From Heterocephalus glaber (Eukaryota; Chordata; Mammalia; Rodentia; Bathyergidae), in NCBI RefSeq assembly GCF_000247695.1, contig NW_004624781.1, positions 9,389,055 through 9,453,054 of the forward strand: a stretch of 64,000 nucleotides of DNA. The letters run 5' to 3'. The notes below the pieces were generated by a model. It saw only the letters and a program-made list of their open reading frames with translations. It was not told the DNA's origin and made no database searches. Each line of letters begins with the position of its first letter. The first letter of the stretch is position 1. Made by a program: the position numbers and the translations under genes. Shown here in pieces: positions 12,995 through 25,454 of the stretch.

Positions 12995-13165
12995 TTGAGC
13001 TTTGCACCCAGAGAGCCCTGTGTCCCAATCCCAGTTCTGCCCTTTCCAGCTCTGTGTCCTCTTTGAGCTTCAATGTTGTTATCAGTTAAAATGGGGACAA
13101 TATTGCTTAACCACATAGTTGTATTAAATAAGATGAGTGCTACAAAGCCCATAGCAGCAGTGGGA
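12995..13165 (+). repeat. MIR element
   Basis: 'GTGTCCCAATCCCAGTTCTGCC', then 'TCTGTGTCCTCTTTGAGCTTC', then 'AAAATGGGGACAATATTGC' follow the MIR order. Diverged. Confidence 0.65.
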
Positions 13166-15200
13166 ACTTAGAATTAACAGTCTGAAAGCAGGGTCTACAG
13201 CGTGTGTCTCGAAGCTGGGTTTTCATGCCTTACCTAATATAAAGAAATCTTCATAGCTTGTATCAAAGATGCTCTGCCTGGCATATAGCAGCAACTCCTC
13301 TCTCTTCTTAGTGGTGTGATCCCACCCATCAGTTATCTTTCTTAATTGTACCCATAACCTCACCGCCTCCACCAACCGTGGGAAAGAAGGCAGTGTGGTC
13401 CCATGGGAAATGCTTTGGACATGACATCAGGATCCCTAGAGCATAATGTGAGTGCTGCTGCCCCTTAGCTGGGGATCTTGAACAATTTGGCTTCAACAAT
13501 CTCGTCTGCTGTATCACATCTGTAAAATAAAGTCTCCTTTCCAATTCTAACATCTTTGAATTTATGCCTCTGGGCAAATTTGAAGTTTCTTCACATGAGG
13601 AAAAGATTGGGGATTCTGGGTCTAAGGTATTTCATGACATACACTCCATCACATTATGGAAACAAAGAAACAAACCTTCACTACCGAGGAGGAGGGGCAG
13701 GCAGAGTAACCATCTGTGGCTTTACGCCAATTCTCCTCATCTCACAGGCGGAAGGTAAATGACTTTTAAATTGCTCCTCACGTTCAGAGCACAGCTAGAA
13801 GGCTCACAGGCTGCTCCCGAGAATTCTCACACATCCCCTCGCTGTGACAATCTAAGGTAAGAAGAGAAAACAGTTTCAAGCCTCATTCGGGTGAGACCAG
13901 CGAAATCCCTCTGGCAAATCCAGGCAAACCTAAAGCTCCGAAGAGCCAGGGGAAATCACACTGGATTGGACTTCATCAGCTTTCCCAACTTCGATGTGAC
14001 GTCTTACGTGAAAAGCCTGTGCTGGCAACTCAGCAGTTCGGGGGACCTGGGGGCCTAAAATGACAACCATGCGTTTACCAATAAATTCGAGGTAGAAGTG
14101 GGGAGAAGGGGAGAAAAACCACTTGGGGAATCCCACCCTTGTCTCCCCCCCGCTCCTCGCGGGATGGAAACCATTCAGCGGCAGACAGATGATTTCCCAG
14201 GCACGTTGTTGGGACTACCCAAGTAAATTGCTTCCTCCCCTACCCCTGGGAAAAATCTCTCTCTTGCTTGGATCATAATTCAAACAGTCTGCTTCCACGG
14301 AGCTGAGACCCAGAGATTAAGCATGGGGTGCAGCAGCGCCGAGGGGCCTCAGCTCCAAGAATTACGAGCAGTGAAAACAAAATGAAGAGGAGTGGTCTCT
14401 GGGGTGACACTGGCTTTCATCCCAACCTACCTGTTCCCCAAACCTCAGAAAGGCAATAGGCTCATTTCTCTAAAGCCTAAAAAGTATTTATTTTCTTGAT
14501 AAGGCTTCTTTTTACATAGAACTTTCTGGGAATCCATATACCTCTTAAAGTGAGGATCACTTTTCCACTGAAAAGACCACATCTAGTGATTTTTGTAAAA
14601 AGTACTCAAGCTGATGGGATAAATCTAGGCACACAAATGGCTTCCCTGTAAAGGCAACAAACTTCAGTGAAGGGCCAGATAGCAAATATGTTAGATTGTG
14701 TAAGCCCTGATGTTGCTGTCACAACTGCTCATTCCTGTCCTCATAGCACTAAAGCAGTCACAGACACAACATGAGTGAATGGACAGATATAGCTGGGCTC
14801 CAACAAAACCTTATTTATAAACATTAAAATTTCAAGTTGATATAATTTTCATATATTATGAACAATTATTCTTATTTTGAGATTTTTTTACTGTTTAAAA
14901 ATATAAAAACCATTCTTTGTTCTCAGGTTGTATAAAAGCAAGTGGCTTGCTGAATTTGGTCCCTAGGACATAGTTCATCAAGCCCTGGTTTAGGGGGTTT
15001 GCAGGGAAAAAAATGCAAAGGAGGTAAAACTTTGGTTTTTGTTAGTATAATCTTTGGCCAATGGCATGGGAGTTTTAAAATAAGACACGTGGGCAAGGGG
15101 GATAGACGTCAAAGGAAAAAATTATTAATAGAGGGATTTCAAGAAGAGTAACAAAAATATTTTGAAGAAGGTCCCTCATTTAACACCTTGTAATCAACTA

Positions 15201-15505
15201 CAGTGGACCCTCGGCTTATAACTGGCCTGACATATGAGCAACTTGGGTTAATTAGGTTAGTGGAAGATTCATCTGCCTCTTTGTTTTTTTTTTCGGTTTT
15301 GTTTTTGGTACCAGGGATCAAACTCAGGACCTTGCACTTGCAAGGCAGGCAGCGGCACCACTGAGCTAAATCCCCTGCCCTGCCTCTTGTTATCTAAGCT
15401 TGTATCCAGTTAAACATCCAGATCTCAGCTGTACTGATTTACAGCCAACTTGAGTTACAACCAGCGTTTGGGAACCAGTCAAGTTCATAAGTCAAGGGTG
15501 CACTG
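15201..15505. mobile_element. Short DNA transposon (Tigger/mariner-type MITE) with TA target duplication
   Basis: The left end reads CAGTGGACCCTCGGCTTAT. The reverse complement of the right end reads CAGTGCACCCTTGACTTATG, so the ends form terminal inverted repeats of about 20 bp. TA lies directly outside both ends (15199-15200 and 15506-15507). There is no transposase frame. An antisense ID SINE is inserted inside at about 15283-15380, so the DNA element is the older of the two. Confidence 0.65.
15283..15380 (-). mobile_element. ID-type SINE nested in a DNA transposon
   Basis: Reversed ID (GGTACCAGGGATCAAACTCAGG ... CCACTGAGCTAAATCCCC) with a T-rich tail. CTGCCTCTTTG and CTGCCTCTTG flank it as an imperfect target duplication that lies within the short TA-flanked element. 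Confidence 0.85.
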
Positions 15506-15655
15506 TACTGACTTTACTGTCAGGCAGATGAGTTGCACCTATATCAAATTCAAAAGCTTTCTTCTGACCTGTCTATTTCAGGAATACACTAAGTGCAAAG
15601 ATGACAAAAACAGCCTCTGTCCTCTTCTGGGAGCTAGTGCTATTAAATAACAAAA

Positions 15656-16010
15656 GGTTTTATGGTAGTCAGCTTTCTGTTACTGTAATAAATGTTTGGC
15701 ACGCGTCCTGGGCGGGGGGCCGTCCTGACACTCATGACTTGGTGAAGCTCAGGAGGCTCGGGGCTGGCCCTGTCCACCCAGGATCCCTCAGCACACAACA
15801 CATAGGTAAAAAGCTGACTGGCAGGTCCCTCTGGTGGTTAGTGGCAGTGGTGAGGGCCACAGCTCCTATGGATGTGTGTTGAGGAGAGGTGAGCTTCGTT
15901 CTCAGAAGAGTCAAGAGAAGCCATGGAGGGACCCAGTTCTTTGTGGTGGTGTCATGGCACCAACGGCATGTGATGGTCAGCTTAAGACACCTTTAGCACT
16001 AAAGACATTT
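15656..16010 (-). mobile_element. Possible antisense LTR-like element
   Basis: Begins 'GTAGTCAGCTTTCTGTTACTGTAA', matching the antisense start of the MaLR-type LTRs at 1076 and 57062. The remainder is too diverged for me to align by eye. Tentative. Confidence 0.3.
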
Positions 16011-16038
16011 GAGACTGGGGATAATAATATCACTAACT

Positions 16039-16168
16039 AGCCAGGCACGGTAGCATATATCGGCAGTCCCAGCTGAGGCAGGAGGATCATGAGTTTGAGG
16101 CCTCAGAGCTACATAGCAGGTTCAAGGTTGTCCTGAGCTACATGGTAAAAACCTTGTTCCAAAAACAC
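16039..16168 (+). mobile_element. B1 SINE
   Basis: 'CCAGGCACGGTAGCATATATCGG', 'CAGTCCCAGCTGAGGCAGGAGG', 'TTGTCCTGAGCTACATGG' and a CCAAAAACACAA tail. Abuts the L1 3' segment that follows. Confidence 0.75.
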
Positions 16169-16515
16169 AATTCATAATAGCTAAATATTGGAAGTAACCT
16201 GTATGTCCATCAACAGATGAATGGATAAAGGAAATGTGGTACTTACAAAACAATGGAGGACTACTCTGCCATAAGGAAGGACAAACTTGAGTCATTTGTG
16301 AGAAAATAGATGCATCTTGAGATCATAATGTTAAGAGAAGTCAGACGCCTAAGCTTAAATATTGCATGGTTTCTCTTATATGAGAAACTCAAATTATAAA
16401 TAAAGAGCAAAATAAAAGATAGGTGATAGGAAGTAGGAAGACAGAGCTGTCTAAAAAGGGAAGCGGACCAAGAGATGGGGAGGGGAGGGAAAGGGCACGA
16501 AACAGGGAATTAAAA
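16168..16515 (+). mobile_element. L1 3' end fragment
   Basis: 'AATAGCTAAATATTGGAAGTAACC', 'CATCAACAGATGAATGGATAAA' and 'AATGGAGGACTACTCTGCCATAAG' match the end of L1 ORF2. A purine-rich 3'UTR follows (GATGGGGAGGGGAGGGAAAGG). Same segment order as 38640-39200. Confidence 0.8.
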
Positions 16516-16526
16516 TGTGGTATGGG

Positions 16527-16662
16527 CAGGGTGTGGCGGTGCAAGCCTGTCATCCAGCACTTGAAAGGCTGGAGCAGGAGAACTGCCATGACTCTGAGGC
16601 CAGCCCGGCCCACAGAGCCTGCACTGCACAGCTACACCCTGTCTCCAAAAAAACAGATGTTG
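16527..16662 (+). mobile_element. B1 SINE
   Basis: 'GGGTGTGGCGGTGCAAGCCTG', 'CATCCAGCACTTGAAAGGCTGG', 'GAGGCCAGCCCGGCCCACAG', then 'CCCTGTCTCCAAAAAAAC'. Confidence 0.8.
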
Positions 16663-16812
16663 ACGTACACATACCAATTCCATACAAGGAATGTAGACAT
16701 TATGGGCTACAAACATGTGCTAATAAAAATAAAAATCCTAATCAACACACACACCATGTGTACATACACACACACTCCAAAAATCACTAAATTATAAAGA
16801 ACATAGAAATGC

Positions 16813-16904
16813 TTTTTTTTTTTTTTTTTTGGTACCGGGGATCGAACTCGGGTCCTTCTGCTTGCGAGGCAGGCGGTGGAACCACTGAGCTAAATCCCCA
16901 GCCC
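16813..16904 (-). mobile_element. ID-type SINE, antisense
   Basis: Twenty T residues, then GGTACCGGGGATCGAACTCGGG and CCACTGAGCTAAATCCCCAG. Nearly consensus boxes indicate a recent copy. Confidence 0.9.
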
Positions 16905-18309
16905 AAAATCCTTATTTTTCTAATGATGACTTTGTCAATGCTACTTTCTGAAACATAAAATATAAATTAAATATTAATTTATATTAAGTTCTGTAGTATT
17001 CCTCGCTCTTTTGGGTGCCCGGCTTTTGCTGATACACTCAGTACAAAGTCCTTAGGATGATCCAGCTCTGATGAGCGGGGAACTGGCCCCCCGCCCCCTC
17101 CCTTAATGCTAGATCTGAGGCCAAGATGCTCCTTCCGCTGTCCGGAGGTGGCAGCGACCTCTCCACCTGAAGACCAGGGGCCTGCACCATCATTACCCGC
17201 AAGCTCACGTCGCCACTGCATGAGGATTTCTGGAGTGCTCACTATCCCTGTTTCTGGGCTGTCAGTCAAGAATGTAACTGAAGCCCCAGGACAATAATGT
17301 GTGAAAGCAAAGATGTTCCCTGGTATCGGATGCCCTAGCCAGCCAGCCTAAGAGCACAGAGCAGATGCTTGGCTGGATTCCTGGTTCTGGCTGGGTCCCT
17401 GCAGCCTGTCTCATACTAGAAATGCTCTCTAGGCAAAAGCTACAGCTAAATAAGAGCCATAAGCTCCTGCCTCCCCTGGCATGTCTGCGACCTGTTCCTA
17501 CTGACACAATTGCCTGCTACTTCCTCTCAACTCCCTTGCCTAAAGGTTAAAGATACAGAGGGGGAGCCACTAGTCCAAACCAGGGAGCCATGAAGCCTGG
17601 AACCATGGAGCCTGAGATGCTGAGGATGTCCCTGGAGGGTGACTAGGATGCTGTTGTCTGAAGTCAACTTTCAGGCAGCCTAGGTAACTTTCCTTTGACT
17701 GGGAGATCAACGAGCAATGAGCTGGGTTTCCACGCTGTCACTGAGAAGTAGGCAGGAAACCTAACCCTGTAGCTGAACTCCCATCAGGCCCTGGGGGAGA
17801 CACAGGACCTGGGCACTCTCCTGTGGATGCCCCTGGGGTTGGCAGCTCCCTACAGAGCCACCATGATCTCTCAGCTGGGGGTCTAGTCAGGGCCTTCTTC
17901 TCCCTCCCAGACGGGGCTGTTCTCACTGGGCCCCAATGTCAGATTTTAGTCCTGAAGGGTGATAAATCTTGCTTCCTTGTGATTTGGGGAAGATCCAGCT
18001 GGGCTATCAGGCTAAGTGAGTCCTACTCTGTGACCCATCCTGATGAAAGAACCCTCCGTGACAGCCTTGAAAGAGAAAAGACAGCACAGTATGGCAGCCT
18101 CACCGGTGAGTAGGGAAGGGGCGAGGGACAGCACGGGGAGGGTGACCTAAGGGTAGACTGAGGGACACAAGACTTGGTGTGTTTCAGTATCGACACAGCT
18201 ACGGAAGTTGTCCATCCTTGATTGTTGTGTCAGTCACTGTTCTCAAAACTTACCATACAATGTTTTTATTGAACATGTCCTGAATTTTATAATGTAGACA
18301 TTATTACAA

Positions 18310-18420
18310 GACTCATTCTGAAGATGGAGAAACAATCACAGAAGTTAAGTAGCTTACCTAGTCATACAACCAGTAAGTGGCAGAGGTGGCTTTCCTGGTT
18401 TGGTCTTATTTCAAAGCCTG
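18310..18420 (+). repeat. MIR-like element
   Basis: 'GAAGATGGAGAAACAATCACAG' and 'AAGTAGCTTACCTAGTCATACAACC' with 'AGTAAGTGGCAGAGGTGGC' follow the MIR 3' half. Confidence 0.5.
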
Positions 18421-18655
18421 GATTTTGCCTACTCTCTCGGATGCCTCCTTAGCATTGTAGTTTAAGTTTCCTTGAGAGCTGCTTCCTCCCTATCGTAATT
18501 CCTTACCTTGTAACTAAGAGTCCTCCCAAAACTGGGGCCCAGGGCCAATGTTCTTGAGCCCACACACCTGCCCCTCAGTTTTGTATCAATGCTGGGTCTA
18601 AGAAAGAGCCATAAGAAAAAGTGGGTAGCTATGGTAAACATAGAGCTTAAAGTTG

Positions 18656-18748
18656 TTTTTTGGGGTTTTTTTTTCGAGTACCAGGGATCGAACTCAGGAC
18701 CTTGTGCTTGTGAGGCAAGCGAGGTGCCACTGAGCTAAATCCCTGGCC
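18656..18748 (-). mobile_element. ID-type SINE, antisense
   Basis: T-rich tail, then GTACCAGGGATCGAACTCAGG and CCACTGAGCTAAATCCCTGG. CTTAAAGTT sits on both sides as a short probable target duplication. Confidence 0.85.
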
Positions 18749-19861
18749 CTTAAAGTTTGAGTTTCTGAGTTTTTGTTGGGGGTGGGTGGATAATGGAGAA
18801 GAGAGAAAGAAAGAGATAACATGGAGGCTAGACTTCTTTACAGCTTCTATCCCAACCATTCTGGGAAAAATATTTGTTTTGTTTTGTTTGTTTTTTAAGA
18901 ATTTAAAGCCTGGAAAAATTTAAAAAAAAAAAAAAAAAGCTGTCCAGTCCAGGCTGGAGAAAGTTTATTTCTATATTTAGGTTATGCCTGCACTTAAGAG
19001 AAATACTTTTAAAAAGTATGTTTTCATTGCCCACAGTCAGAAAATGTCCACATTACAAAGACTGTCAAATCAGACCAAAGTATAAGAGCAAAAATTTAGA
19101 AACAACCTAAATAAAAAAGAAAATAAGAGAACAATTATGGCACATTAACTAGAAGGACTATAATATGGTAACATCATGAAGACCGGGGAGCCATATAAGA
19201 AGATGCTTATGCAAAAGCTTTTGAGTAAAAAATGAAGCTTTGAATAAAAAGGCTTATATACACACAGGCAAAGTACATGGAAAAACGAGTTTCTGTTTCA
19301 TTTTTAAAAAATGATAGAGGTTATGGGTGACTTGTCATCATTTATAGATTTTTTGTTTGTTTTTATAACAAAAACCAAAATATATGCAATTATACAGTAG
19401 CTTTTACCTTAGGCGTACGTTTTGGCTTATATACCTTGTAACCTTGGATCCAAATGAGGCAAATAGCTTTTCATTTGAACTTGCAAATTGCTGCATGACA
19501 TTTAAATATTCCTTTAAATATACAACACATATCCATTCCTGTTATACAAATTGGAATTAATTCTTCAGGATGGGGTCTTTTCCATCCAAATTTAATCACC
19601 CACATTTATCAGCAATAGTTTTCCTTTCTTCAGTAGGCACAAAGCTAGAAAAACAAAGGGAGAGTTTCCATCCCACCCCAGCAGTTCATGCAAACACAGC
19701 AGTGAATCCCTATTCCCTCTTGCACATTGCCCTACTTTTCCTCTCCCTTGAAAGGCTGGAAATGGATTATCAGGAGATACGCAGGGCTCCTAACCTGTTA
19801 GAGAGGCTCTGAACTTGGCTGAGGCTTCTGGAGTCAAGCAACTCAAAGAATCAGCTCAATG

Positions 19862-20003
19862 TCACTCATTCACTCATTCACTCATTCATTCACTGAGACA
19901 GGATCTTGCTAAGTGTCTCAGGCTAGCCTCAAACTTAAGATTCTCTTGCCTCAGCCTCCTAAGTAGCTAGAATTATGGGTGAGGACCACTGTACCCAGCT
20001 TTC
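19862..20003 (-). mobile_element. B1 SINE, antisense, next to a (TCAT/TCAC)n repeat
   Basis: 19862-19893 is a run of TCACTCATTCACTCATTC units. It is followed by 'GAGACAGGATCTTGCTAAGTG', 'CTAGCCTCAAACTTAAGATTC' and 'TGCCTCAGCCTCCTAAGTAG', a reversed B1. The tetranucleotide run probably grew from the SINE tail. Confidence 0.75.
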
Positions 20004-20163
20004 ACTGTCTTCTTTACTCCAAGAAACAGCCCTCAGTCTTCTCAAGGAAGGAATGGAAGTTAGATGACCTTCTCATCAATTTCCATTTTCAGAAACCCAA
20101 AGCTACTTTCCAACTTCCCTGGTAGAATAAGCAGCTGATTTTGTAGTCTCTAAGAGTCTGCAT

Positions 20164-20244
20164 CAGTGGTGGTGAACTTATGGCATGAGTGCCTCAAGGG
20201 GGTATTTGTTATCATTGAAAGCTCTAAAAGGTTTGCCATTACTG
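20164..20244. mobile_element. 81-bp hAT-like MITE
   Basis: Left end CAGTGGTGGTGAACTTATGGCA. Right end AAAGGTTTGCCATTACTG, whose reverse complement begins CAGTAATGGCAAACCTTT. The termini are therefore inverted repeats. Outside are 8-bp sequences gtctgcat and gtctatgt (5 of 8 matching). A sister copy lies at 42451-42530. Confidence 0.55.
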
Positions 20245-23087
20245 GTCTATGTAACTATCGATTTATATTCACCTTTGTCCTCTAGAGATTAAAAGATGCT
20301 CTAGCACAAAAGTGAATGTTATGTAGAGACCAACAATTTTTTTAAAAATCAAATGTTATAAGGCAAGGAATGGTTGGTGAGGAGTTTTAAAATGAGTCTG
20401 GCAGAAGAAAGCTACAATAGCAAACCAAAAAAAAAAAAAATTGGCAAAGCTCTTTTCTATGATTTCAGAGGCAAAGGTGAGTCATGACCTGCCTGCGTGG
20501 CTGCAGCACCTGTGAGAAAATGCATTGCACGCCTCAGGGAGTCTCTCCCATGGCTTTGGGTGGATAAAGTCCTCCTGGAAGTGGGCACATCTGTCCTCTG
20601 TGTACACCTGTGTCATTCACTCCCAATTTGCCATGAGATCATATGCTATTCTTAGTGTGTGCACATATATTCAGTTGCTTTGTCTAGATTATACAAATTC
20701 CTTGAGTGCAAGAAGTCTGTTTTGTACTCTTTCTGTATTATCCCCCAGACCCCAATCTATAGTCTCTACAGTAATGTAAATTATTTTTAAATGGAAATGG
20801 AATTTAATTCTTAGCCCTTAAGGCCTGATTTCCACATAGTCTCTAGTCAACAGAAAATAATATGGAAGCCCTTTCCACATCTGAGAATGAGCAGAAGAGA
20901 TGATCGGAGTAATGGAAACGTCGTAGCTGGGGAAGAATGAAAGCCAGAGGAGAAGGGAGCCATTCCACAGTTTTCAAGTTGAAGGTCTGTGACTGAACAG
21001 GTGAGCAGTTCCCCAGGATTAGAGAGCAGCAACAATTGGTGGAGGCACATTTCTTTTACATTCACTGTGACCCTATTCCTAGACAAATTATTCTGGCTTC
21101 ATTCCTTTTTAATTTCTTAGAGAGGGGCTCAGCAGTCAGTCCTGGGGTGTTCTGGAAAGGAATATCAGAGCAACTGTAGTAGGAAAACAAATCCTGGCAG
21201 TGGTGGTCTTCAAGTTGAATAAGCCAGCAATTAAATCACTTTCATGCTGCCCAGGGCTCCTGACACACTGATCTGCTAGCAGCTAGCATTCCCTGTGAAG
21301 CCTGTAACTCTTTAAAAACAACTCCTTCCTGTAGTGTGGAGACAGGTTCCCATTTCTATGAGGAACTGGGCTTTTAGCAACAAAGCTTCATCCTTTTAGG
21401 CCCAGTGATGGGGCTCACTTCAGATAGCGATGTCCTGGGCCACAGCATGATTCAAATAATTCCTTGGCAATTGTGTTATTGGGCACTGTGGTCTTCACAG
21501 AGGAAGTGAACTTGGGATGGGACATGAGTAGTATGTGGTCAGCCCATCATAACCTAGCTCACTGGGTCACCAGAGGGCTACACGATTCCAGTGCAGGCAC
21601 TTGGGAGTCTAATGGTTGATTTATGTGTCCAAAAAATGTTCCACTGGAAAGGCAGTAGTCCAAAGTGGGAAACAGATCGGGACTCACCATTACATGCCGT
21701 GCTGATGCTCCTGCCCCTAGCTCCATGTAGCATCCAGCAGGAGATGCAGTCTTTATTCCTCTGGCCCACCTGTGCCCAGACAACCCCTGGGGGGACAGCT
21801 GCTCTGGAGACTGGTGATTCCACAGGGCCCTGCCTTATGGCTCCTCTAGAAGGAATTCAGGCTGAAGTGCCTTCCTTGGCACGCAAGGCAGGCCTACACG
21901 CAGCACTCTGTGTTCTGGGCACTTGTGCTGAACAGCAAATCCAAATGCAGCTTGGGAGTGGGGTAAGAGAAACTCATTTTCAAGGGCCTGTGTTTTATTT
22001 ACAAGCACAATTTCAAGCTGTAACTTTTGAAACATTGTTCACCTCCTGTGGGATTCACTGATACACTGCTTCACTGATTCATGAGTTTGGAACTGTCACT
22101 AATGCCTGTTTCTAGGCCACTTGTCCAACCAGCAATGCTTTTCTGTATGGAGTATCCTGGCCGTGAATGAATGCCTTCCAGGGCTACAGTGCTGGTGATT
22201 TTTATTTCAAAACAGTCACTTTCAATTTCCCTAAGGGCCAAAATTGGGAGGGAAAGAAGCCCAGGACTGAAGAACAAAGGACTGGAGGAGGATACATCAC
22301 CTCAGACAAGCAAGCCACTTCATCCCTCTGGGTCCCGTTTCCCATTGGCCTTGGTGATGCGGGCAGTGTTTCGCTGGATCAACACTTAAGTGTGGGAGAG
22401 GGGACACACTTCGGCCTCCGCAGGCTCTGATAAGGCCCTGACTCCACTCTGTTCTCTCCTGCCTTGGCAACAAATGGAAATAAAACTCTCACAGGCAGCC
22501 AGCACCAGCCTTATCCTCTGGGTTGATACCCATTTGTCAAAAATTTGGCAAAGTTACATTCATATTAGCGAACTCTCAACATAGCTTCATTCACTGTGTA
22601 ACACACAAAATTAACGACAGCTGCTGAAGGAATGTAGCTCTGAAAAGCCTCAATGTCAAAAAGTATACATAATGAAGGGAATATGTCTTGCACTGCCTGA
22701 CATTTCTAATTTTGTTCCAAACCTCTGTCTCCAATTCTGGAAATGATGGCTCCCTGGACACACTAATGTTTTTTGTTTTCATTGGAGAAATCATATTTTT
22801 TTCCTTGTACGTTTATCTGGTGCAGATTTTTAAAACATTACATCTATAAATAGCACTGACGAGTTGAAAAAATGGTTAACACACATTCAAATATTTGTTT
22901 AAGTAAAAAAGATGTATTTTTCTCGAGAAAATAAAATCAGGTCTAATGTACTAAACTCCGGAGGATACATACCAGCATACACAAAAAGTGGATTTTGTTT
23001 CTGCTAACAATGTCTCTAGGAGCAGTGAGTAGGGAGGGGCACTGCTCTCTTCAGTGTCAGCCTCAAAAAGTTCACAATGTATATATA

Positions 23088-23312
23088 TATATAATTCTAG
23101 GTACTCAGGAGGCTGAGGCGGGGGGGATCACAAATCCAAGGCTGGCCTGGGTAATGAGGATAAAAAAGTCTAAGGCTGGCCTGGGTAACTTAGTGAAACT
23201 GTCTCAAAATTTAAAAAAAAATTTTTTTAAAAGGGTTGGGGATGTAGCTCAGTGGTACAGCACTTGCTTGGGATGGGTGAGATCCTGTGTTTAATGCCTA
23301 CTAACACACACA
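23088..23312 (+). mobile_element. B1-dID dimeric SINE
   Basis: B1 half with 'GGTACTCAGGAGGCTGAGGCGG' and a doubled 'AAGGCTGGCCTGGGTAA', an A-rich linker (AAAATTTAAAAAAAAATTTT), then the dID half 'GGGGATGTAGCTCAGTGGTACAG'. The tail is CA-rich. Confidence 0.7.
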
Positions 23313-23363
23313 CATACAGAGTTCAGAATGTACCCACAAATTGTTTTGTAAGATTTCAAAAAG

Positions 23364-23460
23364 TGGACCGGGGATTTAGCTCAGTGGTTTTGCTGCCTGC
23401 TGCGCATGCCCAAGGACCCGAGTTCGATCCCCAGTACCAAAAAAAAAAAGAAAAAAAAAA
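23364..23460 (+). mobile_element. ID-type SINE with 14-bp target duplication
   Basis: A box GGATTTAGCTCAGTGG, B box GAGTTCGATCC, long A tail with one G. AAGATTTCAAAAAG flanks at 23350-23363 and 23461-23474, perfect. Confidence 0.9.
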
Positions 23461-24187
23461 AAGATTTCAAAAAGCTCACCGTGATTTTTTATTTTTTGAA
23501 GGTGCTATATTCTCTTGCCTGTACCCTTTCTCTGGAATTCCACCCATTTTACTTCGAGCAGGGCAACTGATCCAGCTTCCTGTGCTGAAATCAGGCCTGC
23601 TGAGTTTCACCAATGGAGTTCAGAATATGCACCTTGAATTCCCCCTCTTATACTTCACGAGTCTCTAAATGGGGACCCCCAACAGCTTCCAGCTGTGGCC
23701 CTTCCATTCTGGAGACCTAATCTCACCCCGCCCTCACAGGGCGGCCCACTTGGAGGTTATCACACTGGGTCAGACCCAAGGTGTGGGCCAGGCAGGGACA
23801 GGGCTGTTCTGCATGATCGGAAATGCCAAGCACTCATTCTTCGAATTGGCATGATGCTGCAGAATTCATTGACCCCATCGGATCTCTGGAACCCAGAGAA
23901 GCTGAATGTTAAGCCACTTGCGCTGAACAGTACATGCCACACACATTTATTCAGCCTCCTCTCCTAATTGTACCTGCTGCTTCAGCTGTTTCCATCTGTA
24001 CCGAGTTGTTTTTCTTCTGCTGTAAAATCTTGGCAAAAAGTGGCAGAATCCAAACAGGGCTTTATGAGTCATATGGACCAGAGGGTGAAGCCTGACACAC
24101 TACTTGCAAGTGATGAGGACTCTGAGTAGGCTGACTGGGTCTCCCTGAGCCTGTTAGTAAATGAGGACTGATGTGAAGCTTAAACAA

Positions 24188-24372
24188 CACAGCCAGGAGC
24201 AGTGATGCAGTGCTTTAATCCCAGCACTCTGGGAGGCTGAAGCAGGAGGATGCCAAGTTTGAGTCAGTCCTGGGCAATTTAGTGAGACCGTGTCTCAAAA
24301 TAAAAAAATAAAAAAGGGTAAGGTTGTAGCTCAGTGGGAAGGTACTGAGTTCAATCTCTAGTACAGAAAAGA
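24188..24372 (+). mobile_element. B1-dID dimeric SINE
   Basis: 'TTTAATCCCAGCACTCTGGGAGG', 'GACCGTGTCTCAAAATAAAAAAA', then 'GGTTGTAGCTCAGTGGGAAGG' and 'GAGTTCAATCTCTAGTACAG'. Same architecture as 10331-10514. Confidence 0.75.
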
Positions 24373-25454
24373 AAAAAATGTCACTTGTGAATACAGACTC
24401 AGCTCACATATAAATGCTGAGTATTAACTATCATCTTCACTTGGGGCAAATGGGAATCAAGTACCCCCTAGGTGGTCTTTGGAGCACTGTACATGGAGGA
24501 CACCATGGCTGATATTTACAAACACACCCAGGTGCCTGGCACTGTGCTGTGCACATTGCATGGGCTACAATTTGGTCCCCACCATAGCAACCTAGATTGA
24601 GGGCCTTGATGGGTACAGTCCTGGGTGGAAATGATCTAGTTCCCAAAGTAAAAGTCCAGGGTTCAGTAAAGGCTTCTTTGACCGAAGGTAAGCCAAGGCC
24701 CTTCTTTCCCTACATGATGTCCAGAAGGGGAAACCAGGGCTGGTGACATAGTGGTGAGGTTGAGACCTGCAGCAATTATTTGCCTTGGGCAAGGGGACAT
24801 CTTACTGGAAATGGGGTCTAGAAGCCAGGCTCCCAGACTCCTGCTGGGTTCTCTGCCTCAAGCTTCTGTCTTCCTGCAGAGGAGACAGATGATTAAAAGC
24901 ACACAAAGAACAGCTACAGATATTTAGTACTTTTGCCTAAAAAGATCACACTTGGATGCCAGTGAGTTTATTTCCATTCTACTCTTTACTCTTGATATCT
25001 TTTTTTTTCCTCCCTTCAGCACAACTTAAGTCTACTACTAGTGTTTAGATTTTACTTGCGTGTGCTCGTTGTCTTCAAGAGCCAGGGAACCGATGGCTAT
25101 GGTATGAAACTGAAGTATGAAAATGAAGAGGCACTGAAAGTTCGAACTTGTAAGAATTAGAAAACAAAAAAATCACAAAGATCCATTTAAGTAGAAACAA
25201 AGTGCCCAGGGACAAGAGCAAATCTGATACATTAACCCACCTGGTTGATGTGTACATATGTCATTGCTAAAGAATTAACTTTACAAGACCAATATCATGC
25301 TATCTTCAGCCCTTCTGTGAGGGTAACACGTGAGACCCAGTTTCCTGAGTATCATTTAAAGAAACCTTGTGTGAAGGTGGGGAGGTCAATTTGACGAGGT
25401 CTAAAGTTTATGAAGTAAAAACATACAAATGACAGGACCACCAGATTTAGAAAA

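Larger units (their letters stand above)
1..25454. other. 3' flank of TPM1, intergenic, repeats only
   Basis: No exon-like coding segment is recognisable here on either strand. The open frames present are short, lack family resemblance and often run through SINEs. The stretch holds ID and B1 SINEs, fragments of L1, MIR and LTR elements, and two short DNA transposons, listed separately. In other mammals the segment downstream of TPM1 is also gene-poor before LACTB; that is background knowledge, and LACTB is not seen in this window. Confidence 0.75.

Noticed and set aside
21591..22061. 156-codon open frame on the plus strand
   Set aside because: No recognisable domain, no exon-like neighbours and no conserved composition. 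The length is within chance for a 64-kb window.
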